Assembly: GCA_003518745.1 (NCBI GenBank) | Contig: DOYB01000245.1 | Span: 1-10,380, forward strand | Origin: Selenomonas sp. | GTDB lineage: Bacteria; Bacillota; Negativicutes; Selenomonadales; Selenomonadaceae | Length of the DNA stretch: 10,380 nt | Direction of reading: 5' to 3' | Shown: positions 1 through 5,399 of the stretch, one piece after another | Layout: every line of letters begins with the position of its first letter | Numbering within the stretch: position 1 is the stretch's first letter | Made by a program: the position numbers and the translations under genes | Notes under the pieces: model-generated | Seen by the model: only the letters and a program-made list of their open reading frames with translations | Told to the model about the DNA's origin: nothing | Database searches by the model: none

Positions 1-45
1 GCTACTGAATTTATGAAACGGACGTTCGTATAACTAATTTATACC

Positions 46-74
46 TTGACAATTGACTTAAACAATAGTACAAT
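46..74 (+). promoter_or_regulatory. Sigma-A type promoter of the tRNA-Pro gene
   Basis: A perfect -35 box TTGACA at 46-51 is followed after exactly 17 bases by a -10 box TACAAT at 69-74 (5 of 6 matches to TATAAT). The expected transcription start is near 81, giving a leader of about 7 bases before the mature tRNA end at 88. This is the best promoter seen in the window and fits a highly expressed stable RNA. Nothing recognisable was seen in bases 1-45. Confidence 0.85.
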
Positions 75-87
75 GATATGGAGTTTT

Positions 88-164
88 CGGGATGTGGCAC
101 AGTTTGGTAGCGCGCATCGTTCGGGACGATGAGGCCGCAGGTTCGAATCCTGTCATCCCGACCA
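88..164 (+). tRNA. tRNA-Pro, anticodon CGG
   Basis: This 77-base sequence folds as a cloverleaf. The acceptor stem is 88-94 with 154-160, the discriminator is A161, and the CCA end is encoded at 162-164. The anticodon stem 115-119/127-131 pairs perfectly around a 7-base loop (120-126) with anticodon CGG at 122-124, which reads the proline codon CCG. The T stem 137-141/149-153 encloses the TTCGAAT loop. The D arm carries the GG of the loop at 106-107; its stem 97-100/110-113 has one A-C mismatch (99 with 111). The variable loop is 5 bases. The C1-G72 first pair and A73 agree with the usual bacterial tRNA-Pro identity elements. It is a lone tRNA gene with its own promoter and terminator. Confidence 0.96.
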
Positions 165-177
165 TTCTGGACATTCT

Positions 178-222
178 AGAGGCTATTGGCGTAGCATGGG
201 CTTGTCAATAGCCTCTTTCTTG
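178..222 (+). terminator. Rho-independent terminator of the tRNA-Pro gene
   Basis: An 11-bp perfect inverted repeat (178-188 with 206-216, sequence AGAGGCTATTG and its complement) encloses a 17-base loop. It runs directly into a T-rich tail at 216-221 (TTTCTT). It begins 14 bases after the CCA end of the tRNA, so it should end the tRNA transcript and insulate the next gene. Confidence 0.85.
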
Positions 223-227
223 TATAT

Positions 228-290
228 GCGGAGCCCACAGAAAATCTCCGCTTAATACTATTTCTAATGAAAGTTTTGAAAGGAAGCGGA
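228..290 (+). promoter_or_regulatory. Leader of the DUF21 gene with two mutually exclusive stems
   Basis: In the 70-odd bases between the tRNA terminator and the DUF21 start codon, GCGGAG at 228-233 can pair with CTCCGC at 246-251 (6 bp, 12-base loop). The same CTCCGC segment can instead pair downstream: TCCGCTT at 247-253 with AAGCGGA at 284-290 (7 bp, about 30-base loop). The second pairing would cover part of the ribosome binding site AGGAAG (281-286). The geometry resembles a translational switch, but the stems are short and chance is possible. No known riboswitch class (for example the much longer M-box) is recognisable. No convincing promoter for the gene was found here; TTGTCA at 202-207 has only a poor -10 partner. 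Confidence 0.25.
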
Positions 291-295
291 TATTT

Positions 296-1603
296 TTGGA
301 TCCATCAAAAGCCTTGCTGCTATTCCTTCTTATTTTATTCTTTGCAATGTGCAACGGCTATTTCTCACTATTGGAAACAGCTCTTACCGAAAGCCATCGC
401 GGCCGACTTGAAAAATTGGTGGACGAGGGTGACCCCAATGCCGCTTCGGCGTTGGAAATGCTGGAAGACCGTGGAGAACCCCTTTCTGTGACCCAGATAG
501 GAATAACACTGACAGGCATTTTGACAGGATTGGCCACCGGAGTATTGATTTCCCCGTCCCTGGCAGAGCTGCTTGGATTCCTGCCCTATCCAAATCTTGC
601 TGCTATAGTTCTTTCAGTCGTCATAATCACCTGCTGCCTCCTGCTGTTGGGAGAATTTCTCCCCAAAAAAACCGCTCTGCAGAATCCCGAGGCAGTGCTG
701 CTTAAACATCACAGGAGCCTTAACCTGCTTACAAGTCTAGCCCACCCCTTCGTTACCCTGCTGTCAAGGGCGGCTAATGCCCTCCTTCTGGTGCTGGGAA
801 TCAATCCACATGTGGAGGATACGGTAACGGAGGACGAGGTCAAGGATCTGATCGAGCAGGGCACGGAAGACGGAACCTTTGAAAAGACCGAACAGTACAT
901 GGTGGACCGGATATTCCATCTCAGCGATCAGACAGTGTATTCACTCATGACCCCCCGAACCCAGATGTTTTGGCTGGATCTGTCCGATTCCCAGAAACGC
1001 AATCTCAAACTCATACGCGACCGTTCTGAGACAGTATTCGCGGTGGGCAAGGACAGCCTTGATGACTTTTGCGGCATACTCTACGCAAAGGAGCTGCTTA
1101 ACGCGTCCCTCGAAAGAAAATCAATGGACCTTACCCAATATCTGCACCGTCCCATGTTCGTTCCCCGCTCAATGGAAGTGTTCCGCCTGCTTGAAAAATT
1201 CCGTGACACAGGAACCCATGAAGCAGTGGTACTGGACGAGTACGGCGGTGTAGTGGGCTTCGTAACACTGAATGACATAATGGGGAAGATTATCGGTGAT
1301 TCTTCAAAAGCCGGAGGAGAGCAGGAACCGGCCCAGTTCATCCAGCGAAGTGAGAGCTCATGGATCGTAGACGGCCTGTATCCCGTTGATGATTTCAAGC
1401 GCCGCTTCGACCTTGATTCACTGCCGGAGGAAGACCATGACCATTTCCAGACTATGGGAGGTTTTCTCTCGTCCTATTTCGGCTATCTGCCTAAGGTTGG
1501 AGAAACCTGTGAATGGAACGGATTCCGCTTCGTCATTACTGAAATGGATAGAGCCAGGATAGATAAAATCATGGTCACAAAAATGAAAGCCGAAGCGTCA
1601 TAA
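296..1603 (+). CDS. DUF21/CBS/CorC-HlyC membrane protein (CNNM/CorB/TlyC family)
   Basis: The product is a 435-residue integral membrane protein of the family annotated as hemolysin-like or CNNM/CorB, whose characterised members export or regulate Mg2+ and related divalent cations. The order of domains is canonical. An N-terminal DUF21 membrane domain (about residues 4-170) has hydrophobic segments near 5-27, 65-92, 100-123 and 142-168 and the family motif GEFLPKK at 119-125. A CBS pair follows at about 215-335, with MTPR at 218-221 and DEYGG at 314-318. A CorC/HlyC C-terminal domain spans about 350-430. The length is normal for the family. The start is TTG with AGGAAG at 281-286; the next in-frame ATG (residue 18) would cut the first membrane segment. 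The ion and direction of transport cannot be read from sequence, and hemolytic activity should not be assumed from the family name. It ends 7 bases from the oppositely oriented toxin gene. Confidence 0.9.
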   Translation: MDPSKALLLFLLILFFAMCNGYFSLLETALTESHRGRLEKLVDEGDPNAASALEMLEDRGEPLSVTQIGITLTGILTGLATGVLISPSLAELLGFLPYPNLAAIVLSVVIITCCLLLLGEFLPKKTALQNPEAVLLKHHRSLNLLTSLAHPFVTLLSRAANALLLVLGINPHVEDTVTEDEVKDLIEQGTEDGTFEKTEQYMVDRIFHLSDQTVYSLMTPRTQMFWLDLSDSQKRNLKLIRDRSETVFAVGKDSLDDFCGILYAKELLNASLERKSMDLTQYLHRPMFVPRSMEVFRLLEKFRDTGTHEAVVLDEYGGVVGFVTLNDIMGKIIGDSSKAGGEQEPAQFIQRSESSWIVDGLYPVDDFKRRFDLDSLPEEDHDHFQTMGGFLSSYFGYLPKVGETCEWNGFRFVITEMDRARIDKIMVTKMKAEAS

Positions 1604-1610
1604 CCGCCTC

Positions 1611-1889
1611 TCAGAATATATCGTCATGAGTTCCGTGGCGGAAGAGAAACAGCAGCCTTTTTCCCACTTCCAGCCTATAGACCAGTATCCAGTCCGGCTC
1701 TATATGACATTCCCTGAAATCCTTGTACCTTTTGGAAAGCTCCCGATCCCTGCAACGAGGAGGCAGCGCTTCACCGGATGCCAGTTTCTGTATGACCAAC
1801 TTCAGCTTTCCTATATTGCAGCCCCTCTTATGGGAAAGCCTTAAATCCCGTTTGAACCTTTCCGATATTACGATATCGCAAACCGCCAT
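1611..1889 (-). CDS. yafQ: YafQ-type mRNA interferase toxin (RelE/ParE superfamily)
   Basis: The 92-residue product matches YafQ, a ribosome-dependent mRNA endonuclease that is held inactive by its DinJ antitoxin. The hallmark C-terminal block is present: FRECHIEPDW at 58-67 followed by RHGTHDDIF at 84-92. H62, D66, W67, H88 and F92 align with the E. coli active-site residues H63, D67, W68, H87 and F91. The residue aligning with E. coli H50 is R49 here, so one of the reported active-site histidines is replaced. The length equals that of E. coli YafQ (92). The ATG start is preceded by GGAGGG (1897-1902) at 7 bases. The gene lies 38 bases after the antitoxin on the same strand, the normal DinJ-YafQ order. 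Family assignment is strong; that it is an active toxin is inferred. Confidence 0.9.
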   Translation of the reverse strand: MAVCDIVISERFKRDLRLSHKRGCNIGKLKLVIQKLASGEALPPRCRDRELSKRYKDFRECHIEPDWILVYRLEVGKRLLFLFRHGTHDDIF

Positions 1890-1896
1890 CTATCAG

Positions 1897-1902
1897 CCCT
1901 CC
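1897..1902 (-). promoter_or_regulatory. Ribosome binding site of the YafQ-type toxin
   Basis: On the minus strand this reads GGAGGG, 7 bases ahead of the ATG at 1889. It is much stronger than anything ahead of the antitoxin gene. The toxin can therefore probably be translated from the shared message independently of the antitoxin stop codon, which lies 26 bases further upstream. Confidence 0.7.
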
Positions 1903-1927
1903 ATTTCCGGCAGCCTTGTGCATACTA

Positions 1928-2245
1928 TTATTGCTCCGGCGGAACAGTTTCACTTCTGAGTATATCCTCCAGCGCTTCATCGACAACCTGATCAACGGAG
2001 TTTTTGCGCCGATAGAGATCAGGACGCTCCTGCATCGCCGAATACTCTGCCAGCGCGGCTCTTGTATTTGGGTTAGGTGTTCTCAGCTTGACCTCAAAGG
2101 GGATACCGTCATTTTCCAGCGCGGCCTGAAGGAACATGGTAATCGCCACGTTCAAGGGAATACCCAGATCCGCAAAGAGATTCTCAGCATCCTGCTTGAG
2201 CCGTGGATCTACCTTTATATTGATAATCGACGCGTCATAGTTCAT
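1928..2245 (-). CDS. dinJ: DinJ/RelB-type antitoxin
   Basis: The 105-residue product is an antitoxin of the RelB/DinJ family. It has an N-terminal ribbon-helix-helix DNA-binding domain: strand IINIKVD at 7-13, helix 1 near 14-28, the turn GIPLNVA at 28-34, helix 2 near 34-45, then the family motif GIPFEV at 47-52. The acidic and flexible C-terminal part (about 60-105) is the region that wraps and blocks the toxin in this family. It is first in the two-gene operon with the YafQ-type toxin. DinJ-YafQ complexes repress their own promoter, so autoregulation is expected from the family but not shown here. The ATG start has no good Shine-Dalgarno; only GTGAG-like bases lie 12 or more upstream. No other in-frame ATG would keep the DNA-binding strand. 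Confidence 0.9.
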   Translation of the reverse strand: MNYDASIINIKVDPRLKQDAENLFADLGIPLNVAITMFLQAALENDGIPFEVKLRTPNPNTRAALAEYSAMQERPDLYRRKNSVDQVVDEALEDILRSETVPPEQ

Positions 2246-2358
2246 AATATAATCACACTCACTTCACCGGAACAACACATACACGAAAACGATAATCGCG
2301 AAAGCTGAATCGCTGCTTGAAAGCAGTCAAAAATCACATTGTTTATGGAGGAAAAATC
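2246..2358. promoter_or_regulatory. Divergent intergenic region between the antitoxin gene and a small unknown gene
   Basis: These 113 bases must hold the promoters of both flanking units. On the minus strand, TTGTTC (2275-2270) and TATATT (2251-2246, 5 of 6 to consensus) are 18 bases apart. They sit so close to the antitoxin ATG that the transcript would have essentially no leader. On the plus strand a perfect TATAAT occurs at 2248-2253, but without a -35 box at proper distance. A 9-base dyad CGAT-A-ATCG lies at 2290-2298 and its core GATAATCG recurs at 2222-2229 inside the antitoxin gene; either could be an operator. A small hairpin CTGCT-TGAA-AGCAG lies at 2313-2326. All promoter and operator assignments here are weak. 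Confidence 0.35.
2347..2351 (+). promoter_or_regulatory. Ribosome binding site setting the start of the small unknown gene
   Basis: GGAGG lies 7 bases ahead of the ATG at 2359. The alternative upstream TTG start at 2317 has no such site and would place this motif inside the coding region, so the ATG is preferred. Confidence 0.75.
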
Positions 2359-2592
2359 ATGACAACGGACGATGCAAGAGTAGGTATGCTAAAGGTACGT
2401 AACCTTCGGGAAGGGCTAATGGATTCGTATGAGTATCTTCATACCGTTGGAAATCCCTATGATAAGCTGGATCCTGATTATATAGCCATTGTAAATACGC
2501 TGTATGATTGTGTGACCCATATGGATCGCATCTCCAAGACCATAAGCGCTTTCGCTACCTCTAAGGCGCGTGACCCAAAGCATTTTACCTGA
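2359..2592 (+). CDS. Small hypothetical protein, 77 residues
   Basis: I do not recognise this protein. It is soluble, with no signal peptide or membrane segment, is rich in charged residues, and reads as mostly helical. Two likely helices (about 6-29 and 38-65) are separated by a Gly-Asn-Pro turn at 31-33. It has one cysteine (51) and two histidines outside the C-terminal end (28 and 54), not arranged as a metal site. That it is a real gene is supported by the GGAGG site at ideal spacing, an uninterrupted frame, and the fact that it fills the gap exactly up to aroB, with only 4 bases between the convergent stop codons. It is divergent from the toxin-antitoxin operon. Function unknown; a regulator or a structural partner would both be guesses. 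Confidence 0.75.
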   Translation: MTTDDARVGMLKVRNLREGLMDSYEYLHTVGNPYDKLDPDYIAIVNTLYDCVTHMDRISKTISAFATSKARDPKHFT

Positions 2593-2596
2593 AGCT

Positions 2597-3682
2597 CTAC
2601 CGTATACATTTCCTCATGGCTTCACGCACCACGTCTTCAGGCACATTATCATCCACGCAGGTCTCTCCGATACGCTTCATCAGCACCCAGTTAACCCTTC
2701 CGTTAAGGGTCTTTTTGTCACGGAAAATTGATTGGTACATGTGCTCTACCGTACAGCCTTCCGCCTGAACGGGCAGCTTCATTGACAGCAGCAGCTTCCT
2801 CACGCGTTCCGTCACATCCCCGCTTATATGTCCAATGCTTTCGCTGATATAGGCCGCCCCCACCATACCGATGGCAACTGCCTCCCCATGATTATAACGG
2901 CTGTAGCAGGTTTCCTCCTCGATGGCATGTGCCATGGTATGACCAAAATTCAAAATGCGGCGCAGGCCGCTTTCTTTTTCGTCCTGACTCACGACCAGGG
3001 CCTTTATTTCACAGGAACGGGCAATTATATGCAACAGGGTTTCGGCTTCAAGGGAGAGTACACTATCCCTGTGCCCCTCCAAGAAATCAAAAAAATCTTC
3101 GTCGTAAATAATGCCATATTTCACGACCTCCCCCAATCCTGTGAAGATTTCCCTCTGGGGCAAGGATTTCATGAAATTCAAATCCATGAATACCGCCTTT
3201 GGCTGGTAGAACGCGCCAATCAGGTTCTTCCCAAGCGCATGGTTGACTGCTACCTTCCCCCCTACGCTCGAATCTACTTGGGCCAGCAGGGAGGTGGGAA
3301 GCTGAATGAAGGGTACTCCCCGCATATAGGTTGCTGCCACAAAACCCGCCAAATCGCCTACCACTCCGCCCCCTAGGGCAAAAATCGGAGATTTCCTGTC
3401 CAGCCCCTTTTCGATTGCGCGGGTATATAGCTTTTCCGCCTCTGCGAGCGTTTTGGACGGCTCTCCCGCTGGAATAATACAGAGTTCCGCGTCCAACCCG
3501 GCACGGGCCAGCGCCTCCCTGACTTCATCACCGTAGAGCTTTCCCACATTGGAATCCGACACGATGACAGCCTTGCCTGAAAAGCCCCCATTCCTAATGA
3601 AAGCTTCCATTTCAGCATTCAATCCGAAACCTATAATAATGTCGTAGCTGTCCTTCCCCAGCTCTACCCTGACTTTTCGCAT
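2597..3682 (-). CDS. aroB: 3-dehydroquinate synthase
   Basis: This enzyme converts DAHP to 3-dehydroquinate, the second step of the shikimate pathway, in the cytoplasm using NAD+ and a divalent metal. The 361-residue product is of normal length. The NAD-binding loop GGGVVGD is at 104-110, with PTSLLAQVDSSVGGK at 129-143 forming the nucleotide and substrate pocket. The metal ligands expected for the family are present as E185 (in GLGEVVKYG), H248 (in FGHTMAHAIE) and H265 (in NHGEA). The ATG start lies 1 base after the aroK stop codon, and a GGGG-rich site inside the end of aroK serves as ribosome binding site. It is the last gene of the minus-strand operon. It meets the small hypothetical gene tail to tail, and no terminator hairpin is visible between them. 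Confidence 0.97.
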   Translation of the reverse strand: MRKVRVELGKDSYDIIIGFGLNAEMEAFIRNGGFSGKAVIVSDSNVGKLYGDEVREALARAGLDAELCIIPAGEPSKTLAEAEKLYTRAIEKGLDRKSPIFALGGGVVGDLAGFVAATYMRGVPFIQLPTSLLAQVDSSVGGKVAVNHALGKNLIGAFYQPKAVFMDLNFMKSLPQREIFTGLGEVVKYGIIYDEDFFDFLEGHRDSVLSLEAETLLHIIARSCEIKALVVSQDEKESGLRRILNFGHTMAHAIEEETCYSRYNHGEAVAIGMVGAAYISESIGHISGDVTERVRKLLLSMKLPVQAEGCTVEHMYQSIFRDKKTLNGRVNWVLMKRIGETCVDDNVPEDVVREAMRKCIR

Positions 3683-3683
3683 T

Positions 3684-4208
3684 TTATATGCCCCTTCTCT
3701 TCAAGAACCTGTGAATATCATCAATAATTTGGAAGGGCGACCTTTCGCTGGTATCAACCTGATAGTCTGCCTGACTGTAAAGCCCTTTCCGTTCTTCCAT
3801 CAGCCGTTCTATCATCCCCCTGCGTTCGTCATTATCCACCGCGTCAAGCAATGGCCGCTTGCCTTTTCGTGATGTGCGCGCAAGTATCGTATCCACATTC
3901 GCCGTAAGACAGATTATAACGCCCCTCTGTCTCAGCAGTCTTACGTTCTCAGGGTCCTTGACTGTGCCTCCCCCGGTGGCAATAACCATGCCACGGCTGT
4001 TTGCGACCTCCTTGACAGCCTCCCTTTCACAATTTCTAAAGTATTCCTCCCCATACTTCTCGAAAATCTCAGGAATCCTCATTCCCGCATTTTCTTCGAT
4101 TTTCTGGTCGATATCCACGAAGGCACACCCCATACGGGATGCCAATTCCCTTCCGATACTAGATTTTCCGGCCCCCATGAAACCTATCAAAACAACATTT
4201 CGCTTCAT
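3684..4208 (-). CDS. aroK: Shikimate kinase
   Basis: This enzyme phosphorylates shikimate at the 3-hydroxyl with ATP, the fifth step towards chorismate. The product is 174 residues from the chosen ATG. The P-loop GFMGAGKSS is at 9-17 (K15). The shikimate-binding residues D34 (in VDID), R58 (in YFRNCE), the GGG at 79-81 and R140 (in ERKGLY) are all present. The lid arginines lie around 111-118 (RTSRKGKR). The ATG at 4208 shares an ATGA overlap with the aroC stop codon, implying coupled translation. A TTG four codons earlier (4220) is possible but less likely. Whether to call the gene aroK or aroL is a matter of convention; a single-domain kinase beside aroB and aroC is normally aroK. Confidence 0.96.
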   Translation of the reverse strand: MKRNVVLIGFMGAGKSSIGRELASRMGCAFVDIDQKIEENAGMRIPEIFEKYGEEYFRNCEREAVKEVANSRGMVIATGGGTVKDPENVRLLRQRGVIICLTANVDTILARTSRKGKRPLLDAVDNDERRGMIERLMEERKGLYSQADYQVDTSERSPFQIIDDIHRFLKRRGI

Positions 4209-5368
4209 TTCCCCCACCAATCTGCCACGCGGTTTTTGTATGCCTCAAGGGCGGAAAGTAAATCCACCATCGCGTCGCCGCCGAACTTCTCCACCAGTGC
4301 CTGTGCCAGCACGAAGGCTGTCATGGCCTCACCAACTACTGAGGCTGCCGACACCGCGCAGGTATCGCTGCGTTCCTTGCAGGCCAGCACCTCTTCCCTT
4401 CGCTCCACATCTACAGAGTGAAGCGGCTGCATAAGGGTGGGAATAGGCTTCATAGCGGCCCGTATAAGGATTTCCTCACCATTGGACATTCCGCCCTCCA
4501 AGCCTCCCGCGCGATTCGTTTTCCTGTAGACATGTTTATTCTCATCCAAATACATCTCGTCATGGATTCGACTGCCGGGAAGCTCCGCGCAGGTAAACCC
4601 CGCGCCGATTTCAACGCCCTTAACCGCCTGAATGGACATCATGGCGGCAGCAAGTCTGGCATCCAAACGCCTGTCCCACTGAATGTGGCTCCCCAGTCCC
4701 AAGGGAACATTGCGTGCGATTACCTCGAACACTCCCCCCAATGTATCTCCCTGCTCTTTGGCACTGCGAATACACTCTTTCATGCGTTCTTCCGCTTCCC
4801 TGTCACAGCAGTTCAATTCTGATTCCGCGGCTCCTATGACGGCAGAATCTATTTTCCCCGGGTCTACTGAAATGCCGCCAATCATGGTTACATGGGACAC
4901 TACTTCTATTCCGCATTCCCGCAGGAACTCCTTGCAGATACCGCCCACCGCGACACGCATGGTGGTCTCCCTTGCGCTGGAGCGCTCCAGTATATCCCTC
5001 ACGTCCCTGCGTCCGTACTTCTTCAAGCCCGTCAGATCCGCATGCCCCGGACGGGCTGCCGTAACCTTGGGTCCCGACGGCTCTCCGAACACCGCCATGC
5101 GGTCTGTCCAATTCTCCCAATCACGATTCCTGACTGACAGAGTTATGGGGCCTCCGATTGTCTCGCCAAAACGAACTCCCGACAGGATTTCCACATGATC
5201 CTGCTCGATTTTCATGCGTCCGCCTCTGCCATAACCCTGCTGCCGTCTTGCCAAATCCCTGTCAATTGCCTCTTTGCGCAGCTCCAGCCCCGCGGGCATA
5301 CCCTCAAGTATTGCAGTCAGGCAAGGTCCATGGGACTCCCCCGCCGTCATAAAACGCAATTCTGCCAA
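4205..5368 (-). CDS. aroC: Chorismate synthase
   Basis: This enzyme removes phosphate from EPSP to make chorismate, the last shikimate-pathway step, and needs reduced FMN. Counted from the chosen start, the product is 387 residues, close to the 388-390 of Bacillus enzymes. All signature blocks are present: GESHG at 10-14 with catalytic-site H13, RRQQGYGRGGRM at 41-52, RPGHAD at 106-111 with H109, RSSARET at 129-135, GGLEGGMSNGE at 288-298, and RSDTCAV at 333-339 with D335. The frame is open much further upstream, to 5467, but that would overlap the amidohydrolase gene. I chose the TTG at 5368 because AGGTG lies 6 bases ahead of it and the protein then begins MAELRFMTAGESHG, as is typical. The GTG at 5377 is the alternative. 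Confidence 0.95.
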   Translation of the reverse strand: MAELRFMTAGESHGPCLTAILEGMPAGLELRKEAIDRDLARRQQGYGRGGRMKIEQDHVEILSGVRFGETIGGPITLSVRNRDWENWTDRMAVFGEPSGPKVTAARPGHADLTGLKKYGRRDVRDILERSSARETTMRVAVGGICKEFLRECGIEVVSHVTMIGGISVDPGKIDSAVIGAAESELNCCDREAEERMKECIRSAKEQGDTLGGVFEVIARNVPLGLGSHIQWDRRLDARLAAAMMSIQAVKGVEIGAGFTCAELPGSRIHDEMYLDENKHVYRKTNRAGGLEGGMSNGEEILIRAAMKPIPTLMQPLHSVDVERREEVLACKERSDTCAVSAASVVGEAMTAFVLAQALVEKFGGDAMVDLLSALEAYKNRVADWWGK

Positions 5369-5374
5369 AATAAG

Positions 5375-5379
5375 CACCT
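5375..5379 (-). promoter_or_regulatory. Ribosome binding site favouring a TTG start for aroC
   Basis: On the minus strand AGGTG lies 6 bases before TTG (5368-5366). A second site AAAGG (5386-5382) stands only 4 bases before a GTG at 5377, which is poorer spacing. The difference is only three residues at the N-terminus. Confidence 0.5.
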
Positions 5380-5399
5380 TACCTTTCGTACAAATCTTC

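Noticed and set aside
88..164. tRNA-Pro gene as an integration site for a mobile element
   Set aside because: No integrase gene, repeat of the tRNA 3' end, or phage-like gene was seen in the window.
267..491. 74-codon plus-strand frame starting upstream of the DUF21 gene
   Set aside because: It overlaps the DUF21 gene in another frame and its product looks random; the DUF21 frame carries the family motifs.
1916..2308. 130-codon plus-strand open frame opposite the antitoxin gene
   Set aside because: The minus-strand product is a clear RelB/DinJ antitoxin; this frame has no domain and no good start.
2313..2326. Small hairpin CTGCT-TGAA-AGCAG as a terminator
   Set aside because: The stem has only 5 bp and is not followed by a T tract on either strand.
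2828..3376. 182-codon plus-strand open frame opposite aroB
   Set aside because: It is a shadow of aroB, whose metal ligands and NAD motif are intact on the minus strand.
3859..4434. 191-codon plus-strand open frame opposite aroK and aroC
   Set aside because: It is antisense to two well-supported genes, has no ribosome binding site worth noting, and is proline- and serine-rich in the way of shadow frames.
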